From the NCBI GenBank assembly GCA_002372235.1, contig DFJI01000029.1, forward strand, positions 20,024 to 84,023: DNA of 64,000 nt. The letters run 5' to 3'. Source of the stretch: Prevotella sp. UBA3675 (GTDB lineage Bacteria; Bacteroidota; Bacteroidia; Bacteroidales; Bacteroidaceae). The position numbers and the translations under genes were made by a program. Below the pieces are notes generated by a model, which saw only the letters and a list, made by a program, of their open reading frames with translations, did no database searches and was not told the origin of the DNA. Positions 7,631 to 16,480 of the stretch are shown here, in pieces (the stretch's first letter is position 1; each line of letters opens with the position of its first letter).

Positions 7631-10444
7631 ATGAAGAATCTGTTATTAACCCTGTTACTGTTGCTCCCGCTACATGCCGAGGCGCAGCTGATGAAGGCCG
7701 GTCCGGAGTACATGCCGGCAGAGATGGAACCTGTCACGGCACCGTTCGACGTGAGCGGCATCAGCCGGCCGGTGTTCGCCGACAAAACTGTCACGGTGAA
7801 AATGAACAAACGGGGGCTTTCCACACACCAGATACAGACGGCCATCGACCGCATGAGCCAGCAAGGTGGCGGCACGGTCGTCATCCCCGACGGCCAGTGG
7901 ACCAGCGGACGCATAGAGCTGAAGTCGGGCGTATGCCTGCATCTGAGCGACGGGGCCGTGCTGACCTTCAGCGGCTACATTAAAGACTATCAGCCAGCTG
8001 TGCCTACACGCAACGAGGGCTACGATGTAATGTCGCTCGGGGCCATGATTTATGCCAATGGAGCAGAGAACATCGGACTGACGGGACGGGGACACATCAT
8101 TGGCCCATCGACCGACTGCGAGATATATCAGGAGAACCGAAAATACTTGGTGGTGGAGCAGTGTGTCGATATCACCAAGCCCATTGCCGAGCGGCTGTGT
8201 GACGGTCAACAAGGGCATCCCGTGCTGTTACCCATGACTGTGGCACCCGTTCACTGCAAAAACGTACTGATAGAGGGTGTCACCATTGATCAAGGACTGT
8301 TCTGGAACATAGTGCCGCAGTACTGTGACAATGTCATCATACGCGGCGTGACTGTCAACAGTGCCGGACACGGGCGAACCGACGGCATCGACATCGAATC
8401 GACCACTAACTCGCTCATAGAATACTGCCAGCTCGATTGCGGCGACGACTGCTATACCATCAAGTCTGGACGCGGCGAAGACGGTGTCAAGACAGCCCGT
8501 CCGTCTGTAGGGTGTGTCATTCGCCATTCTATTGCTCTACGTGGTGGCGGCGGTCTTGTGCTGGGCTCTGAGACGGCGGCCTCAATGTGGAACATCTACA
8601 TGCACGACTGCCGTTTCGAGGGCACTGAGCAAGGCATTCGCATAAAGACTCGCCGTCCCCGTGGCGGTGGTGCCCACGACGTGTGGGTGGAACGTGTCGT
8701 GGCGAAAAACATCAAATGGAATGCACTGACCGTTGATATGCTCGGCTCGAAGAAATGGGTGGGCGAGCTGGCCAACCGCTTCCCCGCACGTGAGGTAGGC
8801 GAACTGACACCTGAATTCAAGAACATCTATATCAAGGACTTCACCGTCGATGGCTGTCAGCGGCTCATCGATGTCAAGGCTCTTCCTGAGCGTCCGCTCG
8901 CCAACGTGCTCATCGAAAATTTCGAGGGCCGAGGCAAAGACTTCCTGCGGCTGCAAGATGTCAACGGCTTCATCATAAAAGGCGGCAAAATTTTCACTTC
9001 GGCACCCACGGCTGTGCTCGACGGGTGTCGGGGCGTGGCATTGGTCGATATGAACTATGGCGGCAAGCAGCTGAAGCAGACCCTGAAAAACGCCACCATC
9101 TATCAGCCAGAACAGCGCAACCAGTTGTGGCAGTCGTTCCTCACGCCGCCCGACAGCATTCGCGTGGGGTGCTACTACTATTGGGTGAACGAGCATGTTG
9201 ATCCTGAGGGCGTAAGGAAAGACCTCGAGTGGATGAAGCAGAATGGCATCACACTGGCCTTCCTGGCCACCGACATTCGCAATCGCACGCGATGGGAGCG
9301 CCCTTGGGAGGGCGAGACTTTCGGCAAGAACAAGTTTCGGAGCCGGCTATGGTGGAAGAACCTGCGCACAGCGCTGAAAACAGCTGGCGAACTTGGCATT
9401 GAGATGGGAATCTTCAATTGTCCTGGCTGGAGCCAGTCGGGCGGCCCGTGGGTGAAGCCCCACGAAGCTATGCGCAACTGGACACCACAGGGCATACAGA
9501 TTTGTCAGACCAAGCAGGGCACCGACGTGATGTGTGGACCTTGTAGCGATGAGGCTGAGGGACTGGAAGTAGATAAACTGTCGAAGCGGCATGTGCAGAA
9601 GCACTTCGAGGCTTTCATTGGCGACATCCTGCGTCGTATTCCTGCCAGCGAACGACCGACGCTTACTACCGTAGTCGTTGACAGTTGGGAGCGTGGCAAG
9701 CAGAACTATACCGACTCCATCTACTCATTGTTCCTGCAGCGCTACGGATATCCGCTTAACTATGAAGACGAGAAATGCCACAAAGACCTCGATCGTCTCA
9801 TTTCCGACCTTGTGGCTACGGAGTATATGGGCGCACTGACAGAAAAAGCCCATGAGTATGGTCTGCGCACTTGGTGTGAGCCCTATGCCCACAGCCCCTT
9901 TCCTGGCAACAGCATCACATACGGTAGTCAGGCCGACGAGGTGGCAGCAGAGTTCTGGGTCAATGATCGGAAATTCCGCAAGAAGGAGGTCGATGCCGCC
10001 CTTGGCGCAGCGCGAAAGAGCGGTAAGAACAGGGTGTGGGCTGAGTCGTTCACCGATGGTGGATGGGGTAAGGTGGCACAAGACGATTGGAACTTCGCTA
10101 AACTAAAGCCCTTGGCCGACCGCTATTTCCATGCTGGAGTCAATGCCACCATCCTCCATGTCATCATCTCTCAGCCCGGCGACGACCGCAAGCCAGCCGT
10201 CCGTCCTTGGTTCGGCACTTTTTTCGACCGCCGCAGCAAGAACGGCAGTGAACTGAAACCGCTGGTGGAGTATCTGCGCCGTTGCAACTTCATGCTGCAG
10301 TTAGGCAAGCCTTACAATGGTGCCACCGACTGCCGAATCTTGCCTGATGGTACGAAGATACGTTTCACCGAACAATCGTTGTTTGAGGTCACTTTTCCAG
10401 ACGGTAGCCAAGAGAACTGGAATCCAGCACTCGATTTCCACTAA
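7631..10444 (+). CDS. GH28 polygalacturonase-like / GH106-like fusion
   Basis: 937 residues with signal peptide MKNLLLTLLLLLPLHAEAQ. Residues about 60-470 are a right-handed beta-helix of GH28 type: DGIDIE (Asp251), CGDD (Asp272, Asp273) and RIKT. Residues about 500-905 resemble the catalytic part of GH106 rhamnosidases: EGVRKDLEWMKQNGI, GIFNCPGWSQSGGPW, WAESFT, and GVNATILHV. The sequence ends soon after, although GH106 proteins are usually much longer, so that module is shortened. The GH28 motif normally read as GHGG is RGGGG (304-308), so the usual His is missing. Likely substrate is rhamnose-containing pectin, by family and GH2 neighbour; no SusC/SusD pair is present. Confidence 0.8.
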   Translation: MKNLLLTLLLLLPLHAEAQLMKAGPEYMPAEMEPVTAPFDVSGISRPVFADKTVTVKMNKRGLSTHQIQTAIDRMSQQGGGTVVIPDGQWTSGRIELKSGVCLHLSDGAVLTFSGYIKDYQPAVPTRNEGYDVMSLGAMIYANGAENIGLTGRGHIIGPSTDCEIYQENRKYLVVEQCVDITKPIAERLCDGQQGHPVLLPMTVAPVHCKNVLIEGVTIDQGLFWNIVPQYCDNVIIRGVTVNSAGHGRTDGIDIESTTNSLIEYCQLDCGDDCYTIKSGRGEDGVKTARPSVGCVIRHSIALRGGGGLVLGSETAASMWNIYMHDCRFEGTEQGIRIKTRRPRGGGAHDVWVERVVAKNIKWNALTVDMLGSKKWVGELANRFPAREVGELTPEFKNIYIKDFTVDGCQRLIDVKALPERPLANVLIENFEGRGKDFLRLQDVNGFIIKGGKIFTSAPTAVLDGCRGVALVDMNYGGKQLKQTLKNATIYQPEQRNQLWQSFLTPPDSIRVGCYYYWVNEHVDPEGVRKDLEWMKQNGITLAFLATDIRNRTRWERPWEGETFGKNKFRSRLWWKNLRTALKTAGELGIEMGIFNCPGWSQSGGPWVKPHEAMRNWTPQGIQICQTKQGTDVMCGPCSDEAEGLEVDKLSKRHVQKHFEAFIGDILRRIPASERPTLTTVVVDSWERGKQNYTDSIYSLFLQRYGYPLNYEDEKCHKDLDRLISDLVATEYMGALTEKAHEYGLRTWCEPYAHSPFPGNSITYGSQADEVAAEFWVNDRKFRKKEVDAALGAARKSGKNRVWAESFTDGGWGKVAQDDWNFAKLKPLADRYFHAGVNATILHVIISQPGDDRKPAVRPWFGTFFDRRSKNGSELKPLVEYLRRCNFMLQLGKPYNGATDCRILPDGTKIRFTEQSLFEVTFPDGSQENWNPALDFH

Positions 10445-10562
10445 TCAATCAAATTGCGCCAATGATACGAAAAATAGCCTTTTTTACGAGCTAATTACGT
10501 AAATCTTCCCCAAATATTTCCAAATTTTTATGGGCTTTCTTGCGTTAATCTTCCGAAATCCC

Positions 10563-10594
10563 TTTGCAATTTCAGCATTATTTCGTATTTTTGC
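10563..10594 (+). promoter_or_regulatory. Promoter of the GH25 gene
   Basis: TTTG (10563-10566), 19 nt, TATTTTTGC (10586-10594). It decides the start: initiation must be at 10605 or 10614, not at the upstream in-frame ATG at 10530. Confidence 0.8.
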
Positions 10595-10604
10595 ATGGCA
10601 AAAA

Positions 10605-11417
10605 ATGAAGGAAATGAAGAATTTTACAATCATATTGGCGTTGCTGTTTTCTTTTTTAGTTGTGGGCAATGCCGATGCACAAAGACACAGAAGTAAGCGG
10701 AAAGCTACTACGCACAGGGTGGTGAAGAAGAAAAAACACGTCGCGAAGCGGCGGGTCATCGTGCGTCCGCCCACCATTCACGAGAATCCTTACCTGCAGT
10801 GCGAGGATACTTGCAGCCATGTTCACGGCATTGACCTGAGCCACTATCAGGGCGAGGTGTTCTGGGAGACGGTGGGGGAGAACACACGCACGGCCTACGT
10901 CTATCTGAAGGCTACGGAGGGCAGCGACCGCATTGATGACCGCTATGAGCGCAACATCGACTTGGCCCATCGTCACGGGCTGAAGGTGGGCTCCTATCAC
11001 TTCTTCCGTCCGCGCACCAATCTCGCGCTTCAGCTGAAGAACTTCCGCACCCAGTGTTTGCCGGGCGAGCAGGACCTGATTCCGATGCTCGACGTGGAGA
11101 GCACGGGCGGGCTGTCGAATGAGCAGTTTTGCGACTCGCTGTCTAAGTTCTTGCTGATGATGGAGGAAGCCTATCACCAGAAACCGCTTATCTACACGGG
11201 GCGCAACTTCTATAACAAGCACATGGTGGGCATGGTCGATGACTATCTGCTGATGATTGCCATGTACACCGACGAGGAGCCTGTGCTGGCCGATGAGCGC
11301 GACATTTGTCTGTGGCAATACACGGGCAGGGGGCGCATCAATGGGGTAGTGGGGCACGTGGATAAGAGCCGCTTCATGGGGCAGCACGGCCTGCGCGAAC
11401 TGCGGTTCCGGCGCTGA
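10605..11417 (+). CDS. Secreted GH25 lysozyme
   Basis: About 270 residues: signal peptide (KNFTIILALLFSFLVVGNADAQ), a very basic linker rich in Arg, Lys and His, then a GH25 muramidase domain. Catalytic signatures are GIDLSHYQG, YLKATEGS and the acidic pair in IPMLDVEST; WQYTGRGRINGV closes the barrel. Cleaves the muramic acid-GlcNAc bond of peptidoglycan. The start is 10605 or 10614 (MKNF), placed by the promoter just upstream. Convergent with mnmA. The basic linker may help binding to cell wall; that is inference. Confidence 0.88.
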   Translation: MKEMKNFTIILALLFSFLVVGNADAQRHRSKRKATTHRVVKKKKHVAKRRVIVRPPTIHENPYLQCEDTCSHVHGIDLSHYQGEVFWETVGENTRTAYVYLKATEGSDRIDDRYERNIDLAHRHGLKVGSYHFFRPRTNLALQLKNFRTQCLPGEQDLIPMLDVESTGGLSNEQFCDSLSKFLLMMEEAYHQKPLIYTGRNFYNKHMVGMVDDYLLMIAMYTDEEPVLADERDICLWQYTGRGRINGVVGHVDKSRFMGQHGLRELRFRR

Positions 11418-11458
11418 CTTGGGGACTGGGCTGCAGTCTCCCACGAGGCTAAGCGCTT

Positions 11459-12547
11459 TCAGAGGCCAATCTCAGCCGAACCGAAGCAGCGATGGTGCTG
11501 CTCGTCATAGACCACACAGAACTGACCGGGGGCAACGCCGTGGATGGGCGCATCGGCATGAACCGTGAAGCCCTCAGCCGTCTGTTCAAGCGTGGCCGGC
11601 AGGTAGCCGGGGGTGTGACGAATCTTGAACGTGACACGACGGGGGAACGACTCGCCTTCGCGCAACGGAGTGAGATAGTGAAAATCGTGAACGGAAAAGT
11701 CTTGCTTATAGGCCGTTTCTGGATCATAGCCATGACTGACGTAGAGGATGTTTTTCTCTACGTCTTTTTTTACCACGAACCACGGACCGCCACCAAAGCC
11801 CATGCCCTTGCGCTGGCCGATGGTGTGGAACCAGAGTCCTCGGTGCTGTCCGATGCAGCGGCCCGTCTCCAGTTCAATCACGTCGCCAGGATGCTCGCCC
11901 AAGAAACGGCGAATATACTCATTGTAATTAATCTTTCCCAGAAAGCAGATGCCCTGTGAGTCCTTGCGCTTGGCGTTCACCAAGTGCTCGCGCTCAGCTA
12001 TGATGCGCACCTCGTCCTTCATGTAGTGTCCGATGGGGAAGAGCGCCTTCTTCAGCTGCCAGTCGTAGATTTGGGCCAGGAAGTCGGTCTGGTCCTTCAC
12101 GGGGTCGGGGCTGGTCACGAGCCACTTCCTTCCGTCGTCGTCAATCTCCGTCTGTGCATAGTGGCCTGTGGCAATGAGGTCGTAGTCGTGTCCTCTCTTT
12201 TCGTGGAAGGCTCCGAACTTGATGAGCCGGTTGCACATCACGTCGGGATTCGGAGTGAGACCCGCGCGTACCTTATCCATTGTGTAGCGTGTCACCTGGT
12301 CCCAGTATTCGCGATGGCAATCCACAATCTCCAGCTTGCAGCCATACTTACGTGCCACAGCCGTAGCCATCTCCATGTCTTCCTCGCTCGTGCAGTCCCA
12401 TTCCTCTTCTTCGTCTGGTCCTATCTTTATGTAAAAGCAGTCGGGCTGCAGTCCCTGCTGAGCCAGCTCGTGCACCACCACGGCACTATCTACGCCGCCC
12501 GAGAGCAGCACGGCAATGCGCTTGTTCTTCAAATCTTCTGTCGTCAT
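11459..12547 (-). CDS. mnmA: tRNA-specific 2-thiouridylase MnmA
   Basis: 362 residues, cytoplasmic. Adds sulfur to U34 of tRNA-Lys, tRNA-Glu and tRNA-Gln. PP-loop ATP-binding motif LSGGVDSAV near residue 15, first catalytic Cys in NPDVMCNR, persulfide Cys in DSQGICFLG, then TIGQRKG and the C-terminal beta-barrel. Full length for the family. The -7 box lies at 12552-12560, so the transcript would start almost at the ATG (near-leaderless). Confidence 0.95.
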   Translation of the reverse strand: MTTEDLKNKRIAVLLSGGVDSAVVVHELAQQGLQPDCFYIKIGPDEEEEWDCTSEEDMEMATAVARKYGCKLEIVDCHREYWDQVTRYTMDKVRAGLTPNPDVMCNRLIKFGAFHEKRGHDYDLIATGHYAQTEIDDDGRKWLVTSPDPVKDQTDFLAQIYDWQLKKALFPIGHYMKDEVRIIAEREHLVNAKRKDSQGICFLGKINYNEYIRRFLGEHPGDVIELETGRCIGQHRGLWFHTIGQRKGMGFGGGPWFVVKKDVEKNILYVSHGYDPETAYKQDFSVHDFHYLTPLREGESFPRRVTFKIRHTPGYLPATLEQTAEGFTVHADAPIHGVAPGQFCVVYDEQHHRCFGSAEIGL

Positions 12548-12551
12548 GGGT

Positions 12552-12560
12552 GCAAAGGTA
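12552..12560 (-). promoter_or_regulatory. -7 box of mnmA
   Basis: TACCTTTGC on the minus strand, 4 nt before the ATG. No good -33 element. Upstream, at 12569-12596, is a tandem pair of a 14-nt unit (TTGAGAATTGGGAA). Confidence 0.5.
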
Positions 12561-12646
12561 CGAATTAATTGAGAATTGGGAATTGAGAATTGGGAATTGA
12601 TGCTTTCCTTGCATTGTTAAATAATGTTATGTTTTAGCTCGACTCC

Positions 12647-12696
12647 ATTGCAGTGATATCAGAATGATATATCTTTGCAATATCAAAATGATATCA
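12647..12696 (+). promoter_or_regulatory. Promoter with four-half-site symmetric operator
   Basis: -33 ATTG (12647-12650), 19 nt, -7 TATCTTTGC (12670-12678). Around it sit two near-identical palindromes of form ATATCA-N3-TGATAT (12656-12670 and 12680-12694), each extended outward to TGATATCA (12654-12661 and 12689-12696). The whole 43-bp array is a dyad centred on the -7 box. A repressor bound here would block RNA polymerase. The ribbon-helix-helix protein encoded in this operon is a candidate for autoregulation (inference). Confidence 0.75.
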
Positions 12697-12719
12697 TATT
12701 AACTAAAACTTTAAGCCTT

Positions 12720-13688
12720 ATGGAAAAGAAATTCGAAGGAACAGTTTGCAACGGCTTTCTGATGCTGTTTGTCACGTTGGCGCTGACTCTTGTCAGCATC
12801 GTTGTAGCCATTTATGGCATTACTTATCTGGCTAATGACACTAACGTCACACTGGGCGCAGTCATGCTGATCGGCGGAATCGTACTTCTGGTAGTGTCGG
12901 TCATCATGATGTGCGGTTTCCTGATGCTTGAGCCTAACGAGGCTCGCGTCATCACCTGGTTTGGCAAGTATGCCGGAACATTCACCGAGACGGGCTACTT
13001 CTGGATCAATCCTTTCTACTCGGTGAAGAAGCTGTCGCTCCGTGCTCGCAACCTTGATGCCGAGCCCATCAAGGTGAACGACAAGGTGGGCAACCCGGTG
13101 ATGATTGGCCTGGTGCTCGTCTGGAAACTGAAGGATACCTACAAGGCTGTCTTCGAGGTGGACTCGCAGACGATGGCCCCTGTCAATCAGCAGGAGATAG
13201 GCGGTGCGTCGCTGAAAGCCATCATGCAGGCTTTGGAGAACTTCGTGAAAGTGCAGAGCGATGCCGCCCTTCGTCAGGTTGCCGGACAGTATGCCTACGA
13301 CGATACCGACGAGAAAGGCACGAAGGAACTGACGCTGCGCGATGGTGGAGATGAGATCAACCAGCAGCTGGAGCAGAAACTCGACGAGCGGTTGGCACTG
13401 GCAGGCATCGAAGTGGTAGAGGCACGCATCAACTACCTGGCCTACGCTCCCGAGATAGCAGCCGTGATGCTGCGTCGTCAGCAGGCTTCAGCCATCATTA
13501 CCGCCCGTGAGAAGATAGTAGAGGGAGCCGTCAGCATGGTGAAGATGGCACTCGACAAACTGTCGAATGAGAATATCGTGGAGCTCGACGACGACAAGAA
13601 GGCCGCTATGGTGAGCAATCTGCTCGTGGTGCTCTGCGGCGACGATTCGGCCCAGCCCGTTGTGAACACAGGCACACTGAACCACTAA
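12720..13688 (+). CDS. SPFH/stomatin-prohibitin membrane protein
   Basis: 322 residues. The ATG at 12720 lies about 40 nt after the promoter. Two N-terminal transmembrane helices (about residues 10-35 and 43-68), then an SPFH domain beginning EPNEARVITWFGKYAGT with GYFWINPFY, ending in a helical region (LRRQQASAIITAREKIVEGAVSM). Such proteins form membrane rings or microdomains. First gene of an operon with a ribbon-helix-helix protein and a DUF1648 protein. Confidence 0.85.
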   Translation: MEKKFEGTVCNGFLMLFVTLALTLVSIVVAIYGITYLANDTNVTLGAVMLIGGIVLLVVSVIMMCGFLMLEPNEARVITWFGKYAGTFTETGYFWINPFYSVKKLSLRARNLDAEPIKVNDKVGNPVMIGLVLVWKLKDTYKAVFEVDSQTMAPVNQQEIGGASLKAIMQALENFVKVQSDAALRQVAGQYAYDDTDEKGTKELTLRDGGDEINQQLEQKLDERLALAGIEVVEARINYLAYAPEIAAVMLRRQQASAIITAREKIVEGAVSMVKMALDKLSNENIVELDDDKKAAMVSNLLVVLCGDDSAQPVVNTGTLNH

Positions 13689-13699
13689 TCCACGCCCTT

Positions 13700-13897
13700 A
13701 TGGCAAAGAAGGAATCACAGACTAAGAGCTTCATCCTGCGCGTAGATGCCGCCACGATGAATGCCATTGAGGCTTGGGCCGCTGACGAGTTCCGCTCCAC
13801 CAACGGCCAGCTTCAGTGGATCATCACCGAGGCACTGCGCAAGGCTCACCGTCTGCCTAAGAAGCAAAGAAATGAAAATGAAACTACAGAACAATAA
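13700..13897 (+). CDS. Arc-like ribbon-helix-helix protein
   Basis: 65 residues. Basic N-terminus, beta strand SFILRVDAATMNAIEAWAAD, then two helices (STNGQLQWIITEALRKAHRL), the layout of Arc/MetJ-type DNA-binding dimers. Begins 11 nt after the SPFH gene and overlaps the next gene. Small enough to be the autoregulator for the palindromic operator at 12654-12696, though this is not shown by sequence alone. Confidence 0.8.
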   Translation: MAKKESQTKSFILRVDAATMNAIEAWAADEFRSTNGQLQWIITEALRKAHRLPKKQRNENETTEQ

Positions 13898-14375
13898 ACT
13901 GAAAGTACACGTAGGCCGCACGCTTGAGGGCACCCTTTTCGAGATAGCGTTTCTGGTGCTGGCCATTCTGGTGTGGGCCGTCATCGTGTGGCTCATGAGT
14001 CGCGCCCCGGAGACCGTTCCCACTCATTTCAATGTCGCAGGAAAAGCAGATGCCTGGGGCTCGCCCAGCACCATCCTCTTCACTTGCATCGTGACTACAG
14101 TCGTAGGCGCATGTCTGTTGCTGGCAGCCTATTTCCCTCACACCGTCAATCTGCCTGTTGAGGTAAAGACACCTCGCCAAGTGGCGTTAGTCATTCGCAT
14201 GGTGCGGGTGATGGCACTCGAGCTGTTGCTGCTCACGCTTGCCCTTGCCTTCATCTCACTGGGTTCGTCCATCGGTCATGAGTCGGGGTCGGTTGCTCCA
14301 GTGCTCATCGTGGTCGGTCTGCTGTTGCTGACGTGTGTGGTCTTCACCGTGCTCGTTAGCAGGGCAAAATCGTGA
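13872..14375 (+). CDS. DUF1648 membrane protein
   Basis: 167 residues; ATG at 13872 (or 13878), overlapping the ribbon-helix-helix gene by about 26 nt. The DUF1648 signature is plain: hydrophobic helix ending VIVWLMSRAPETVPTHFNVAGKADAWG. Three more transmembrane helices follow. Related to the N-terminal part of SdpI-type immunity proteins; the function of stand-alone versions is unknown. Operon context with an SPFH protein suggests a membrane-integrity role. Confidence 0.75.
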   Translation: MKMKLQNNKLKVHVGRTLEGTLFEIAFLVLAILVWAVIVWLMSRAPETVPTHFNVAGKADAWGSPSTILFTCIVTTVVGACLLLAAYFPHTVNLPVEVKTPRQVALVIRMVRVMALELLLLTLALAFISLGSSIGHESGSVAPVLIVVGLLLLTCVVFTVLVSRAKS

Positions 14376-14383
14376 CATCGTCT

Positions 14384-14498
14384 ATTCCCTAAATTCCGCA
14401 GCACTTTAGTTTATTTATTTTTCTAAGTTCCTGGGCAACTTTTTGTTGCTCAGGAACTTATAACAAAGTTAAACTAAAGTGCTGCGGAATTTAGGAAT
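14384..14498. repeat. Nested inverted repeat
   Basis: Outer arms of about 29 nt (14384-14413 and 14470-14498) pair with one single-base bulge. Inside them is a second hairpin with 16-nt arms (14424-14439 and 14445-14460, one mismatch). The outer arms carry TTCCGCAGCACTTTAG and its complement. It could be a terminator or a non-coding mobile remnant. Nothing further recognised up to 14752. Confidence 0.65.
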
Positions 14499-14752
14499 AA
14501 TTTTATTCTTATAGCTTAACTTTCTGTATCTCTCTTAACAATTTACCCTATATCAAAACTGAATAAACTTCCCCCAGATGCTTCAACATAAGTTCTTCAC
14601 CTTTTGCTCTGGCTTCATCACTAATCCGTATGATTCCAACAAACCATTTACCTTCAAAATGTCACCTGATTGCTTGGTGGCATCATTCTGCCAGAGGTAT
14701 CAGGTCTTTGGCCATTTCTTCAATGTCATTCCTATCCATATTTACATAATTC

Positions 14753-15265
14753 TTACAACGCTACTATGTCCGCATATCCCTCCGGCGTATTGTACGGCAT
14801 TAGTGAGGCTATACGGTAGTCTGTCATACCGACAATCTCTTCCAGGCACTCTTCCTTGGTCATGTATTGTTCCCTCTTCGATATGTCGAGTAGTGCCTCG
14901 AAGAAGCTATACCGCCATCGGCTGATTTCATCTTTGGTGTAGTGATTGCCGTCGTAGGTCAACACTGTAGTAAAATAGATGTTTCCTTTTGAATCGGCAA
15001 CAATGGCCTCACACTCTTCACAGCCGTAGGTTTCCACCTCGGTTTCATCACCGTCATCATCGTAATCCTCATTCTCTTCGCCGTCATCGTAGTCGTCCTC
15101 TTCCGATACGGCATCCATGATTTTGTAGACATAGGCATCGTCCAACTCTTTCAGCAGCTGGAGGCACCACGTCTTATAACCAAAATCCCTCATGCCATCC
15201 TCAGCGAACTGTAGCCGCTCAGGATGCTCATGCTGGAGTTTGAGGATATCGACGATCCTTGCCAT
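14753..15265 (-). CDS. Hypothetical acidic protein
   Basis: 170 residues from MARIVDILKLQHEHPERL (start at 15265; the upstream in-frame Met lies inside the ASCH gene). Middle part is a run of Asp/Glu (DDYDDGEENEDYDDD), then a region with ECEAIVADSKGNIYFTT. No membrane segment. Begins 5 nt after the ASCH gene stop, so co-transcribed. Not recognised. Confidence 0.65.
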   Translation of the reverse strand: MARIVDILKLQHEHPERLQFAEDGMRDFGYKTWCLQLLKELDDAYVYKIMDAVSEEDDYDDGEENEDYDDDGDETEVETYGCEECEAIVADSKGNIYFTTVLTYDGNHYTKDEISRWRYSFFEALLDISKREQYMTKEECLEEIVGMTDYRIASLMPYNTPEGYADIVAL

Positions 15266-15270
15266 ACGAC

Positions 15271-16041
15271 TTACAGTTTTTTGCCAAGTACAAACAGAAT
15301 AAATAGCCACTGATAGCCTTCTTCACCGGCGAGGCTGGTAAAGGTATATGGCCGATTGTCCGGCGTGAGGTATGGCCCAACGTAGGTATCATCCAACAAT
15401 TCGTATTTCGCAGTACGTCCATTATTGGTAATGGTGATTGTCTTGATGGGCTGCATCTGTCCGTCCTCCTTCAGGAACAGTTCGGCGTTGTCATCGGTGA
15501 GGTCGTATTGTATCTCGTCGAGATTTCCATGTTCAATCTGCTCCCAGACAGAGTCATTGACAGGCAGAGTAACATTATCGCCATCCACCTTAATATCGTT
15601 GAATACTGCAGGACGCGATGTGGGCATTTCGTTCTCCTCCATAGGATAATCGAAGATGCCCAATTTGCCTTTGACATTCAGAATAGGCTCATCGAATACA
15701 TGAACGTTCTCCAGCACCCAGCCAGTGAACTCGTTCTGTGCCCATATTTCAGAGGTATTCTTGCCAGGTTCATCGCAACGTACCACATCGGCCCAACCAA
15801 TGATAGCGGAATAAGGCAGGTCGGCATTCTCTGGCAGCAATCCCATTGTACGGGCATTCCGCATCAGAGACAACCATTCCTCGGGCAAATAGTCATCGTT
15901 GTCCTTCGGCACTTTCGTTGCACCTACATGAATGAGTATTCTTAGGGGGAGCGTCTTCAGCCCCCAGGATCTGTTCTCAACGTGCTTCAGGCCGCTGCAT
16001 ATCACGCTGCCCCAAGGCTGTTTGATGGATAGTACTTTCAT
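15271..16041 (-). CDS. ASCH-domain protein with C-terminal extension
   Basis: 256 residues. The N-terminal half is an ASCH fold: MKVLSIKQPWGSVICSGLK, VENRSWG, ILIHVGATK, IIGWADVVRC and NEFTGWVLENVH, close to the EVE/PUA-like nucleic-acid-binding group. The second half (from about residue 145) is a separate beta-rich domain I do not recognise. ASCH proteins bind RNA or modified nucleosides; a precise role here is unknown. Forms a small operon with the acidic protein downstream. Confidence 0.75.
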   Translation of the reverse strand: MKVLSIKQPWGSVICSGLKHVENRSWGLKTLPLRILIHVGATKVPKDNDDYLPEEWLSLMRNARTMGLLPENADLPYSAIIGWADVVRCDEPGKNTSEIWAQNEFTGWVLENVHVFDEPILNVKGKLGIFDYPMEENEMPTSRPAVFNDIKVDGDNVTLPVNDSVWEQIEHGNLDEIQYDLTDDNAELFLKEDGQMQPIKTITITNNGRTAKYELLDDTYVGPYLTPDNRPYTFTSLAGEEGYQWLFILFVLGKKL

Positions 16042-16092
16042 ATTGATTGGTTTTAAACTGTAATCACTGATGTAATAAGTTTTGAGTTTTCT

Positions 16093-16458
16093 CTACTTAG
16101 GGTCATATATAGACCTCGTACCATATCCATAATGGGCACGGGAGATAGAATCCCGTACGCGGTCCTTTTCTGCCTCTTCTGGATGTTCTGCAGCCCACTT
16201 ACGGTAATGGTCTTCTGTATCCTTCTTGTATATTGCCTTCTGTTCCTCAGGAGTTACCCACTCAAAATTGCCATTATGGTATATTTGTACTTTTCCTTCA
16301 TGCTCTTCTTCCTCAACTTGGTCTTGATGGCACTTCACCAATTCCCCAATAAGGACGAAGGCAATTACAATACCTAAAATAGCTTTTCCTACCTTACTAC
16401 GAGTCAGGAATATACATACAACACAGATAAATGTTATTATAAAGTAGGTCTCAATCAT
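16093..16458 (-). CDS. Small membrane-anchored hypothetical protein
   Basis: 121 residues: two hydrophobic helices at the N-terminus (about residues 3-18 and 25-42), then a charged region with EWVTPEEQKAIYKKDTEDHY. Resembles small inner-membrane proteins often found beside accessory loci. No motif. Sits between the hsdR end and the ASCH gene on the same strand. Confidence 0.6.
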   Translation of the reverse strand: MIETYFIITFICVVCIFLTRSKVGKAILGIVIAFVLIGELVKCHQDQVEEEEHEGKVQIYHNGNFEWVTPEEQKAIYKKDTEDHYRKWAAEHPEEAEKDRVRDSISRAHYGYGTRSIYDPK

Positions 16459-16480
16459 AGCAACATTCTGTTAATTTGTA

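Noticed and set aside
5527..10444. Full polysaccharide utilisation locus
   Set aside because: No SusC/SusD pair or hybrid regulator lies next to the two enzymes; only a two-gene glycan operon is supported.
14578..14925. Plus-strand ORF of 115 codons
   Set aside because: It overlaps the 3' half of the acidic-protein gene on the other strand, has no promoter or ribosome site and unusual composition.
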